Origin: Planctomycetaceae bacterium UBA2671 | Lineage (GTDB): Bacteria > Planctomycetota > Planctomycetia > Planctomycetales > Planctomycetaceae | NCBI GenBank assembly: GCA_002359185.1 | Contig: DEML01000110.1 | Span: forward strand, 17,889 to 36,286 | DNA: 18,398 nucleotides | Direction of reading: 5' to 3' | In this document: positions 1 through 12,900 of the stretch, in pieces | How the letters are laid out: every line of letters starts with the position of its first letter | How positions within the stretch are numbered: position 1 is the stretch's first letter | The notes under the pieces: model-generated | Seen by the model: the letters and a program-made list of their open reading frames with translations, nothing else | The model's database searches: none | Told to the model about the DNA's origin: nothing | Made by a program: the position numbers and the translations under genes

Positions 1-14
1 AAGAGTGTCAATAG

Positions 15-728
15 GTGACGGGGTCACCATTATGGACTCGAACTATTGCAATTCCATGCCAGTTAACGACTTATGGATATACGCGCGCATTGTGGTTCGT
101 TCGGGGTGTAGAACGGGGAGGAGTTGAAGCGAATCCATTCATCCCCAATCAGGCCTGGATTGATGCCGGGTACATGACCGAACTGGTTTACAAATTCTGT
201 CGCGTGAGTCAGGGCTGCCTCCCCGCCGTAGGTCGCAGCGTATTACAGGTCGGACGCCAGCAGCAGGACAAGCCCGTCAATCACCATACGCGTCATCGGA
301 GAATCGGCGAAGGTTACTCGCTCAATTATCTGCAGGAGCAGCACATCACATTGGCCGAAGTCAACGCCGACCACTGGAAAAGCTGGGTGCATCAACGACT
401 GGAAACACCCCTCGATCAGCCCGGTGCGATGACGCTCTTCCAGGCTCCCTCGCACGAGCACTTATCGCTGGCCAAGCATCTGACATCTGAACGCAAGGTG
501 GAAGAGTTTCTGCCGGGACGAGGAGTGGTCACCCGCTGGGAACGGATCCGCAAGAACAATCACTTGTTCGATGCACTATATAGCGCGTGTGCGGCCGGGC
601 ATGCGTCTGGAGTGAGATTGCTGGAAGAAGAACGCGTGAAGCCGGAGCCGAGACGGAAGATGAGTGAGATGGCTGAGGATAACGACGCCAGCGCGGGGTC
701 ATTGATCATGAGCGTTGGGATGAGATAG
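15..728 (+). pseudogene. Remnant of phage terminase large subunit (GpA type), C-terminal part
   Basis: Residues from about 48 onward (IDAGYMTELVYKFCR, then GEGYSLNYL, DHWKSWVHQRL, AMTLF, HLSLAKHLTSE and WERIRKNNHLFDALYSACAAG) read like the C-terminal nuclease part of GpA-family large terminase subunits, the motor that packages phage DNA into capsids. A full GpA protein is several hundred residues longer, and the ATPase part is absent. The frame opens at a GTG right after an in-frame TAG at 12-14, and the first 45 or so residues do not resemble the family, so the upstream part is lost, frameshifted or replaced. No other phage gene is nearby. I read it as a decayed piece of a prophage or packaging gene, although the missing part could lie upstream of the window in another frame. 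The family call rests on recalled motifs, not on a search. Confidence 0.65.
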
Positions 729-752
729 GGAGACGATGGGGGTGAACTCTAT

Positions 753-788
753 ACCTGCGCAACAAACTTACTCTGGGTAAGTGCAGGT
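753..788. repeat. Composite inverted repeat, possible terminator stem
   Basis: Outer arms ACCTGC (753-758) and GCAGGT (783-788) enclose inner arms ACTTAC (766-771) and GTAAGT (777-782) with a five-base loop. The left side has a seven-base bulge between the outer and inner arms. It lies 25 bp after the stop of the terminase remnant. No run of T follows directly, so a Rho-independent terminator is possible but not shown. Confidence 0.3.
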
Positions 789-971
789 AAATCACTGCAT
801 TGTTATTAACGTATCAATAAATCTTATCGATTTTTCGAATTCAATTTTCGTGAATATTGACGTCATGTGGATTGTCACCTAAAACATCGCATATGTGTAT
901 GCCTGTGCAGTATCTGGTTGAGAAAGCTCATCAGGCAATTGGAATCTGCTCTCATTCAATTTCGTAATTCC

Positions 972-976
972 AAAGG
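972..976 (+). promoter_or_regulatory. Ribosome binding site of the giant gene
   Basis: AAAGG ends nine bases before the ATG at 986, a normal Shine-Dalgarno spacing. Together with the LEPR-XLL type motif about 45 residues into the product, this supports 986 as the true start. Confidence 0.5.
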
Positions 977-985
977 TGCTCACGG

Positions 986-3900
986 ATGCTATTACGTCAC
1001 TGGTTGGATCTGTTGCCGGTTAAACTTTCGTGGATTTCTCGCTTTGGCAGATTGCCGGGTCGGCATATTCGGCGGTTGCGTCGCCCTGCACCTTTCCATG
1101 TTGCGGCTGATGTCCTGGAAGCTCGGCAGTTGCTTTCGGCGACGGCGGTCGATGATCATTTTGTGGCCGAATACAATCATCTGTACAATGGAATTGACCT
1201 CTTTGTCGTTGACAATGATCTGAGTGCTGCGGGGGCCACGCTGGAACTGGTGGGAGGCGCAACATCCACCGAACTGACAGGTGCCTGGGGAACACTGGAA
1301 GTGATCGATCCGGGAACCTCCTCACCTTACATTCAGTTTACGCCCGGTTCGACATACGTTTCGTCATTTGATTTTGACTATACCGTTAATGACGGCAGCG
1401 GAGCTTCCACGGGCAGTGTGACGGTTGATGTTCTCTCTCGGCAGAACGGGGATGCTCCAGTCCTTGATGATGAATTCACAGCGATCCGGGTGGATGACCT
1501 GTTTGGAACTGAAGGCTCCGACTATGAGTTTCTGCAGAATACCGATGGGTTACAGTTGCTCAATCAGCGACCGCTTCTGGCAGTAGCAGGTAGTGAGTCA
1601 GGCTCGATTGTTGGTCGTAATGACGATGTGATTGGTGATACAAGAATTGTTATCGATCCAACAAAATCCTACACGTATTCGGGATGGTTTCGTGCAGGTG
1701 ATGATGATCCCGCAACTTCTGGAACCTACAATTCCAACAATCGACACTACCTGGGATTGAATGAGTACGACTTTGATGGAAACGAGATTCATGCCTTCAA
1801 TGTTTTTCAAATGGCTGGCTCTCAAAAAGCGGTCCTCAAATATGATTTCGATCCCGTCAATGATACGGTGATTGTTCTGGAAGGGACTGGGCTTGGATGG
1901 TACGACGGTTCCACTGCCAATGCTCGGAATCTGGGGATTCTCAATTACCAGACATCAGACGGGACTGTTCACGAGGACTATACCCGCTATGTCACCTGGC
2001 TGAAAAGCACGGGCCTCTGGGGCGAAAATGCGATTGTAGAGGATTTTGTCGCCAACGAAACGAGAATTACCCTCAATGCTGGCGTGGATGTCATGGCCGC
2101 ATTTCAGATTTATTCCCAATTCCAGGATACCCCGCCCTTAACAAACGGTAAGTTCCTGGCGGGGACTGAGGTCAAAAATTCCCGCAGCTCCAATGCCAAT
2201 AACTACTCTCTTGGAGCGAATCTGAACCTTGATCGCGATCCCGGGCTGGCCAGTGATGATGGCTGGGTTTATCGTGTTGCCACCATCGCGGGGACCCTGC
2301 AGCCGACAAGTCTGACAACATACCAATTCCGACCTGGAACTTACAGTGTCAGCGTTCGCCTCAGAGCCAATTCGACTGCGAGCGCATCTGCCCCAGACGT
2401 CCTTGAGTACAAAGATCTCCGCTTTGGAGAAACCGATTCACTGCTGGTCGATCCTGGTGATTTCTCGATCCAGGACAATGCCATCGCACAGTTTGCCTTT
2501 GATGGCAACACCTCGTTGAGTTCGCTGGGGCCAGCGGACTTTTTGGCGGATGAGTTAATTCGTATTGATCCGGCCCGCCCATATGCGTTGACGCTTTCGC
2601 TTCAGTCTGGCAACGACACCGGTGGAGAGTTTGTTGCTGCCAACGCCCACTATGTCGGAATCGCTCAGTATGATCAGACGGGTCAGTTTCTTGGCTATGC
2701 CGGAAAGACAATTACTTATACCACGCAGGACTGGCAGCAATATACTCTGCTCTTTTCCGGGGTCAGCGAAACTCCAAACGCTCAATCCAATCAGTTACAT
2801 CCCGATGCGTTTTTCCTTCGCCCGGTCATTGAAGCCAACTCGAATGGTCAAGCAAGCAATCGCCTGCAGTGGCGGGATGTCCGAATCACCTATGCACCGA
2901 ATCTGCTGGAGGGACAGACACAAGCGCTGACTTTTGCAGGTCAAACCACGTATACCTCTAACTCGACGCATAACTATCTGTATTCCGATGAATACATCGC
3001 TGTCCGCACAGATCAGCATTATCAGCTTTCCATGGAAGTGCAGGCCGATGACATCAACAGTAACGGCGATGCCATACACTACTTCGGTTTTGTTTCCTAC
3101 GACGCCAACTTCAAACGAATTGATTCGTTTAACTTTTTGAAATACGCCGGTTCAACTGATGCTCAACTCGCTGAGGATTTTGATCCACTCACCGATACGG
3201 AAATCGTGCTGCAGGGAACTGGACTGGGCTGGTATAATGGGAGTACCGGCCATATGAGAAATCTATCGTTTCTGAATTATCTGAGCCCAGATGGAACAGC
3301 GTATACCGATTATTCCCGCTATGTCACCAAAGCAACCAACGGAGCATGGCTGGCAGGCAGTATTGTCGAAGATAGCCTGAACAATCAGACGCGAATTACA
3401 CTGACCTCAGATTTTCTGACTTACTTTGAAGAGCTTCCTGCGGGAAGCCTGTTCGCCGCTGGCACAACAGTTCGAAATGCGCGAAGTGGCGGCACCTATA
3501 ACTACGCTCTTCTGGCCAACAGTACGATCCCCGACGATTGGACCACCTACGAAGCGACCATCGGAAATGGGGTGATGAACGGCACAACGTTCGATCACTC
3601 CAAGTTCCGACCGGGAACAGCGTTCATTAAATTTATTGGACTGATCAACTGGAACGATAACGCCGATCAAACGTCGGTCACATCGACTCAGATCAATTTG
3701 CGAAATGCCTCGATCACACGTGTCAATCATACGAATGGCACACTCACGCTCAATCTGGACGTCCTTCGCAATGATGCAGCAGCCTCTGATCCGCAATCGG
3801 TGACCATTACTGGAATCACACAGCCGGAATTCGGGACGGCCTCCATCGACTCCGGTAATGGGACCACAACCCATGACACAATCACCTATATCACGGATGG

Positions 3901-6900
3901 CTGGTTCAGCGGAACTGAAATTCTGGAATATACCTTTGAAGAAGCCGATGGCACGGAGCATATCGGGACCGTTCGCGTTAACGTACTAGGCCACGATGTC
4001 GAAGTTGACCAGACCAGTGGCAGTGACTGGGAGACCCTCAAATCACAAACCGATCCTGCCAACAATTCGATTGCTCCATCAGGCAGTGATGAGACTTATA
4101 CGGTTTCATACCGGGATACACTCGATGCCGATGGTGTCAACCTGAGTGGAGTCCTGGCCAACGACACCATCGGAGACAGCGATTTCGTCATCAGTCGCCT
4201 AACCTCCGGCACCCAGTTCGGCTCCCTGCGTCTCTCCGCCGATGGTACCTTTGAGTACATCCCTCTGGCCGGTTTCCTGGGAGTCGATTATTTCACCTAC
4301 GAAATCTTCGACGGCCTGCATACGTCTTCATCGACCGTGACCATTCACGTCGTTGACCGGGTGCCGATTGTCGATGATCAGACCTTCTCTGTCTCTGAAA
4401 ACGCCCAGGTCAATGATGTGCTCGGCACAATCGCTGTCGAGAATGACCCCGGTGAAGAATTAACGTACGCAATTCTCTCCGGCAATGAGAATAGTATTTT
4501 TGGTCTTGATTCCAACACGGGAATAGTCACAGTTCTGGACTCCGCATCGCTCGATTACGAAACCGCAACCAGTTACTCACTGGCGATTGAAGTGACCGAT
4601 CCGTCAGGCCAGAGTGATACTGCGATCCTGACAATCACTGTCGATGATGAAAACGAAGCTCCTGTCTTTGAAGAAATTCCTGATACTCTTACGCTTGTTG
4701 ACCAGGTTTCCAATGGAACCATTATAGGTCGGATTACAGCCAGTGATCCAGATGCGACTCAGTCTGCAATCAGTTATAGCATTACAGGAGGGACGGGACA
4801 GAGTGCCTTTACGATTGATGCAGCGACTGGAGAAATCCAGGTTTCCGACAACAGCAGTTTTGATGCAACAACGACTCCGAGTCTGACTTTGGAAGTGACG
4901 GCAACAGAAGCCGGTTCACCGGGTTTATCGAGCAGCACAACCCTCACAATTCAGTTCAGTGAAGTTCTGCCGCTGGTTCAGGATGATTATCAGGTTCTGC
5001 AGGCAGGGACATGGACCACAATCGATCTACTCGCCAATGATCTGGGCTGGGATGGGGTTGAATTCTCAATCAGTGAACTGGCTGGCGAACTGACACCGGA
5101 AGTTCCCGTCACATTGACCTACGGCACCGTGGTCTTGCAGCCAAAAGTCTCGGAGACTCTGCTCAATGAATTTGTGATCGCTGGAGGATTTGCGAACTAT
5201 GAATCACTGCGAGCTTATGTGAACGAACGTTTTGGCGATGATGATCTCAACTCGATCGACTGGTTCGACGAATCGCTCGACTGGACCGGAGTTGAAGACC
5301 CGCTGGCCGAAGTCGAATTTGACCAGCAGGACAATGGTTTTGATTACTATTATCGCCAATTCGGAAATCCGCAGGATCGCGGACAATATGTGCTGTATTA
5401 CGTCAGCCATGATCCGAATACCACGGGTCAGGAAACATTCGAGTATTCCGTGACAGATGCAGTCGGACGGACCGCCGCGGCCACTGTGACCATCGAGATC
5501 GTCGATGGAACGCCCGTCACCAATGCCCCTCCAGTGCCTGTTGCGGATGCTTATACCGTCGCCTCAGACCAGGTGCTGGAAGTCGCCTTTGCAGATTATG
5601 GACTTCTGAAGAATGATGTGGATCGGGACGGAGATTCCCTGCAGGTGACTTTAGTCAGCGGCCCCCTCAATGGACAATTGACTCTTCAGAGTGATGGAAC
5701 ATTTAGCTATACACCAGACGCTGGTTTCAGTGGATTCGACAGTTTTCAGTACACGGTCAACGATGGCACCAATCCCGAATCCGCTCCGCAGACCGTTCAA
5801 CTGCTGGTCTCACAGGGATTGCTGACTCCAGATGCACTGGCCATCGATGTGAAAGTGGGGGCGACGGCCTGGATTGATCCTCTGGCTGATCTGGAATTGG
5901 AATTTGACACTCCTGGTTTCTTGCAATTGATTGACGTTTCAGGTGGCATCTCAGGAACGGCGGTTGTGACTTATGCAGTACCGATCTCTCTGCAGACGCA
6001 ATATGAAAGTTCCGGAGGAGCCCAGCGGCATGGATCGCTGGAGACGTTTATCAGCACACATTATGGATCTCTTGAAGCATACATTCGCAGTTACGGATCC
6101 AGTGACGATGCTCTGGCTCTTGGGATTTCTTACACCAACAGCACACTGGCAGCCGGTCAAACCGAAGACTTGACTTACGTCTTGAGAGACGCACAGGGAC
6201 ATCTTCTGTTTGGAACGTTGACGGTGACCGGAGTCGCCACCAGTAACTCGGCTCCGGTTGCAGGTGATGATGATCTCATTATGGATCGCGATGGCTTCCT
6301 CCGCTTTGATCCCCGTGACCTGGATACTGATGCCGATGGAGATGAGCTTGTTTACACAATACTGGATGAGCCGCAACATGGCACGTTGACGGAACAGATT
6401 GATGGAAGCCTGATTTATCGTCCCGACCTGGGACACGAGGGGATCGAGACACTGACTTATGAGGTCAGCGATGGAGTTCTGAGCGACACGGGCACGATCA
6501 CGATCACCGTCCGGCATGGCATCACCACCAACAATGCCCCAGCTCTGGAAGATCAAGCGGTCAACCTCAGTGAAGACGCAACGTTGGGGACGACGGTTGT
6601 TGTCGGGAATCTGGCCAGCGATGCCGATCTGGATACGCTGACCTATCGAATCGCTTCCGGGAACAGTGCCGGGTTGTTTGCAATTGATTCCGCATCGGGA
6701 GAAATCACGTTAGCCAGTACGGATGGCCTCGACTGGGAAACGACCGACAGTTATACGCTGATGGTCGAAGTGACGGATGACGGATTTCCGAATGTCAGTA
6801 CATCGGCCGAGTATCTGATTACGATACTGGATGCAAACGATGCTCCGATCGTGAATTCTGAGACATTCATCCTGTCAGAAGATGCTGTCAATGGAACATC

Positions 6901-9900
6901 CGTAGGAACAGTTTCTGGTACAGATGCCGATGCGGGTCAGTCTCTCACTTACAGTATTATGGCTGGCAATACAAATAACACCTTTGCGATCGATGCCACA
7001 ACCGGAGAGATCACTCTCACTGATGCAACTCAACTGCAGTATGGCACGAATTACTCACTGACCGTTCAGGCCACCGATGACGATGTAGTCAGTCCACTTT
7101 CAGGTACAGGCACGATCAGTATTCTGATCGCAGGCGTTGGTGGAAATGCCAACTCGGCTCCTGTCCTGAATGATGACACTTTCACACTTGCTGAAGATGC
7201 CGCAGGGGGGACGCTTATCACGACTCTCTCAGCCAGTGATGCCGATGCGGGTGACTCCTTGTCGTACCGCATTGTTTCCGGGAATGAATATGGAGACTTT
7301 CAGCTGGACTCGGCGACTGGTGCCCTGACGGTCACCCCCGATGCTCCACTCGATTTTGAGACCATCTCAACTTATACGCTCATCATCGAAGTCCGCGATA
7401 ACGGGCTCCCTGCCCTGACCGACACGGCGACCATTACGATCACACTGGATGATGTCAATGAAGCCCCGACTATCCTCACTGAGACGTTGTCGATGCTGGA
7501 TGATCTGGAGCAGAACGATGCCGTGGGCAAGATTCTCGCTACGGATGTCGATGCGGGAGCGACACTCACTTACGCGATTGTGACGGACAGTTCAGGCGGG
7601 TTATTTGCGATTGATGCAAATACGGGCGAGGTGACTGTGGCCTCCGCCACACCAGGTTTCGATGCTGAAACAACGCCCGAATACACCCTGGAAATTCAGG
7701 TCAGTGATGGGACGAATGCAACCACAGAAACGGTGATGATCGAGGTTGTTGAGCAGACCAAAGCCGCTGCCCAGAAAACGCTCGAAGAACTCCTTGGCTA
7801 TGCCGCCTTTGCCGAGGATGTGTTTGAAGCCCCTGTCACTCTGCCAGGACTGGGACTGATTCCCGAGTTTGAATCGGCCCAGATGGGAGAATATCTGCCT
7901 GAGTTCATCAGTGAATGGACACTCGCTGAAACCTATCCCGGAACAACCTCGGTTGGTCTGACAACCACATCTTTGGATGAAACCATAGCCACAGAGCTGG
8001 TTACACTCACCATCGGAACACTCAGTATTGATCAGGTGATCGATGGCGACCGGACTGCTGTTGGCAGCTACACCGATGCCGACAACTGGTCCTACACGGA
8101 AACCGTGGACCGGTTAATCACTTGGGACCTGTCGTATGATTCCAACGGCCTCAGCCTGGTGGCGACCCGCACGCGATCTGACCAGTTCAACTGGACGATT
8201 GAGATGATCGCCGGGGTCTTCTCTTACACACTTGAACGGATTCGCTCCAGCGAGGCCATGCGGGAAGACACTTTTGTGTATGACCTGTCCGGCCAGACGT
8301 CCACAACCGATGAAGATGGCTGGGTGACGACGGTCACAGTCGGCAACTCCACGGACACAGCATTGCCCGACACATACCATGCCACGGGCACACAAAGTTA
8401 TACACTGGAAGCAACAGGCTCTCGCGATGAAACAGGCTCCACTCCCGTTGTGACTGACTCTTACGATCTGGAAATGAGCGTCAGTGGCGATTACGAGTAC
8501 GTCACCACGATCTCAACCCATTCGCCACTTGAGGGGGGAACAGAGCCCAGTTCCCTGATAGTTTCCACCGACAGTGCCTCCGGGCAAGCCGAGTGGTCTT
8601 TTGTGGGAAGTCGCACGGAAACCGGCGATGGCACCGACCTGACCAGCTTCGATGAAAGTTATACCTATACGGGATCTGGTGACGATACCTATGAACTCGA
8701 ATCCAGTGGAATGTTCGATGAACTGGAGACGAGTCTTGAAACAGTCTCTCGGGTGATTGATGAAGAGACCGAAGAAACGGAGGAGGTCGATTACGATGTG
8801 ACCACCCACCTTCTCGGCACCACATTCTTCTCTGATAGCGGCACAGCTCATTTTGAGTTTGAACTGGCAGCCGAGCAGCACCTGGATGCTCAGGGGCTTG
8901 AAAGTGAAAGCGTTGAGGTTGAGTTTCTGGGTAATGGAACATCTGCATTTGAAATTGATGATCAGACAACGACCTCGATCACAAGTATTGATGTGGTCAC
9001 GGGCGACATTACCGAGATGACGCTTACCGACCTGATCCGGGAAACGGGATCTCTGAATTACTTTGTCGGAAGTGCCAACGGCATCGATGCGGCGACCGGC
9101 AGCAGTGAATTGACCACACTGGGAGAATCGAGTGGTTCGGCCTCTTCGTACTATGCAGAAAGCGGCAACAGTACCTTCGAGTACGATCTCAGCACCGACA
9201 TCAAAGTCTATGAAGATGTCGTTCGGGATGGGAATGGCGCGATTCTCAGCAGTCATCTGGTGTTGACCTCACAGGATCGATTAAGAACCGCCACTCCCGA
9301 CAATCAGGCCGATAGTTACATCCTGACAGATCTTCGGACTGCGACCCGTGACGATGAAGTCGACACCGGTACCTTCGACACCTATTTCGATGCCTCCGGC
9401 CATACTGAAACACTCACCTATTTCTACGAGCAGTTCACTCCACAGGAGTTGAATGAAATCGACGAGAATGGCGATCCTCTCTCCACCACGACGGCAACCG
9501 AAACCGTTTACGATTACAGCAGCGGCACCGACAGCTGGTCATCGATTTCGACCTCGGGTGGCGATTTTGAAATCAATGCCGACACCGGTTACAGCCGGAT
9601 CACGACCGAATCCACCTACGACGATCAAAGCTCAGGCTCCTACGACTATGCGACCGGCTTTGAATCGGACATCACCAACTCGACCTTCACTCACTATCTG
9701 CCAGAGGGAGCCGATCCCGGTGATCCGCTGGAGCACGATATTGCGAGTGTGACTCAGTACGAGACATTTTTTGAAGGGACTCTCGATCTGGCCGATCCCG
9801 CCAGTCTGGCAGCCGGGACAACAACTGTGATTGATCTGGATGGCAATCCTGTCACATCAGGACCGGTCAGCTGGTCCAGCTCGGCTTCCGGTAATGGACT

Positions 9901-12900
9901 CTTTGAAGTCATTACTGAAGCCTTCGATGTTGATGAAGATGGCACCATCGAAGAGGGAGAGCAGCAGGCGACGACCCGTATCGAGTCTTACGATGATTAC
10001 GACTCCGACAGTTCCGTCGCAGGAGCCGGAGTCTTTACCTCCTATCTCCTCGATGTCATTGCTACAGATGAAGACAACACCGATCCGGACCTCGATATCA
10101 ATACTTCAGGTTGGGAAACCTACTGGGAATCCGGATATCTGCAGACCATCGAAGAGGCCCATGGCTTTGTCGATCTGGAAATTACCGATACCCAGACCAC
10201 CGAAACCGACTGGGAAGACGAACTGGCCGAACTGCTGGAGCCAGAAGCAGGACGGTTACTTCCTGAGCCGGAACCGGATCCCGAAAATCCCGAGCCTGAG
10301 CCAACCGACACGGCTGTCGTCACCCTGATTTCTGACGACTACTACCGCTTCGATGACATCTACAATTACAGCTACGAATCCGTCACCGGCAGCAGCTATA
10401 CTGAACGGGGTGTCGGCAATCAGAACCGGGTGCATTACGCGACCGGCGAGGGAGAAGCCGGGCTGAACAGTCAGTCTCACAGCTGGTATCTGGAAACGCT
10501 CTCAGTCGATGAAGACGAAACTATCGATGCCTATACCGAAAGCGGAGTCACCTACACCACGACCGGCGTTCGCAACACTAGCGAATCACTGCGGTCTTAT
10601 GAAGGGCCGCTCAGTGAGAACACCATAATGATATCACGATTTAATTCGTTGACTGGTTTTACATCGACTGAAAATCAGTTCTCATTCGCTCACACCGTCG
10701 CCAGTAAGCCGCCCAAGGTGGTCAACCAGCAAACCGGTGAACTGGAAGCCGATCCCGCAGCTGATGCCGATGGCTATGTTTACGAGATGTCCACAGGATC
10801 ATCAGCCAGCATTCTGGAATCGGGCACGACCAATTATCAAACCCAGGAGACTTACCAATATTATAAAATTACCGAACCCGAGCCTGACATCAGCGAAACT
10901 CGAAAGACACAAAATGCCTGGTCCAACGGAATTGAGAGTTATTATCTGGCAGCAGGAGGCGGAACCACAGTTGTCAATGACCTCGTCACCTCCACGAGCT
11001 ATTCCCGGTATGACATCCCCTTCTCAACCGGCTTCAGCACCTACGACAGCAACTCGACTTCGAGCAGTGGGGACGATTCCACGACCAGTGTCAGCCATGT
11101 CGAAACCACAACCACCGAAACGATGACCTCCGGCAGCACCGCCAAATCCCGCAGCGGCAAGGATGATCAGGGCCGCCCATTTACAGAGTCTCGAAATATC
11201 GAACAGTTCGATCGTTTTACAACCGAACTGACCATCGATTATGGCCACGTGATCGATAAGGAAGGGAGCCACGAACTCCCCACGTTTTACGACACTGAGA
11301 CATTTGAAGCGATTGATTACGAATCGAATGCAATTTCGACAAACACTTTCAGCCTGCCAAACGGAGCCCGCAATTCGCAATCTCAGTATGAGCGAACGAC
11401 TTCCGATGGTTACTCGACCACAACGAGTGGCACAGGCCAGAATCGAGCGTTTGATGTAGTCGCAATCAACACCGACGGCCAGGTGGGCCTGGATATGATT
11501 TATAGCACCGAAAACTTTGCCTCAACCTTCTGGCAATTTGAAGATGAGACAAACACGAATAATGGACGTACCGATCACCATACGTCTGAGGATTGGTCCT
11601 ACGATCAATCGACAAAACATCAGATCCATGAGATGCAGCAAACTCTCACGACAAACACGCCGGGTACTTTTGTTGATTCAGCCTCAGGGGGATTCACAAG
11701 GACATTGACGGCTTATCGAAGTAGAGATGTCTATCACTCGGATTATTATGGTGGGCAGAATCAAATCGAACTGGAAGATGGTTATGAGATTAACGCCAGA
11801 GACAATCTGACTTATCAGCTGAAGATCAATGAGGCTGAGTATCCGGATGGGCCTTACTTGCCGCCGCCTGTCACTGTCGACACGGAAGAATCCTATGGGG
11901 GTGATTTTGAGGGATCGGGCACGATTGACAGCAATGGGGATGTCGTCTGGACTAATGTTGAGAGTGAAGCTCGGTATAACGATCAAACTTATTCCGGAAA
12001 TTCGTCATGGGATCCCTCCGTTAAACCGGAGAGTTATTCTGGGAATGGATTTGAAGGAACATTGGTCGACTTCTCCACTGTCGGTGCAGAAGATCTGCAT
12101 GTGATTTGGGCGACGGAAATTGTCAATCCGATATTAGATAATCTCCAGCAAGTCGGCCTGCATAACCCTGAATACGCTGCCGGTCGCGAGAATAGTTCGG
12201 AGTATGTCACCGAACAAAACAGCTACGGTCACGAATTCAATTATCAATTCAGCACACCCCCGGCTGATGAGGACGGCTCCTCAAGCACCGAACCGGCTTC
12301 AGAACCAACCGAAGGCGAAAGCACCGAGGGCGAGGAATGTAACTGTGCGTGTGGAGAGGGACTATCGCCTGCACTTACTGCGATTCACACCTACGAAATC
12401 TGGGACGATGGCGGCACGCCCGAATTCCCGGATGACGATGTCCTCATCGGCTACGCAGTCACTGAGTTCTATGGGGAGCCATGGGGCAACACGACCATCT
12501 ATGACAGGGATGGAAACGAAGTCGAGCCAGATGAAAACGGCGAATATCCAACTCAGTATAACGCCCAAAATAGCGACTGGAGATTGATCAATGAGGAGAC
12601 TTTCGGTACGACCGGTGGAGCACTTGCAATTGGAAATTCTCTGTCGAAAGAGCCGAAGCACCCGGAGTATCAGATCAGTGAAATAGCAGCGAAAATAACA
12701 GAGCTTGCGGTTAAACTTGCAGAGTTCATTGTAACTGGAAATATTGAACTAGAAGCTGGAGTTTCTGGAAAAGTAAGTAAAAAAGCAGTATTTGATATCA
12801 TTAAAAAGAAGTTAAGAGCACTGACAATTGAAAAATTAGTTCAAATCCATCATGTCATTCCACTACATTTCTTTAAAGATGGAAAATTTGCTAAATTCTT

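Larger units (their letters stand above)
729..985. other. AT-rich intergenic region upstream of the giant gene
   Basis: No gene is supported in this stretch. It is visibly richer in A and T than its flanks, especially 795-870, and presumably contains the promoter of the giant gene. I could not pick a convincing -35/-10 pair: TTGTCA at 872-877 is a reasonable -35 box but has no good -10 box at normal spacing. An inverted repeat lies at 753-788. Confidence 0.5.

Noticed and set aside
867..1223. A 118-codon plus-strand frame upstream of and overlapping the giant gene start
   Set aside because: It is Cys- and Arg-rich with no recognisable pattern and mostly overlaps the giant gene in another frame. 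The giant gene has a ribosome binding site and an N-terminal motif that support its own frame.
8513..9256. A 247-codon open frame on the minus strand inside the giant gene
   Set aside because: It lies opposite the continuous stem coding sequence, shows no family resemblance and has a composition expected of a shadow frame. The same holds for the other minus-strand frames here, for example 5951-6556 and 3407-3961.
7758..12280. Rhs/YD repeat shell
   Set aside because: The stem is Tyr- and Gly-rich, but the regular YDxxGRL pattern and the Rhs core ending before the tip are missing.
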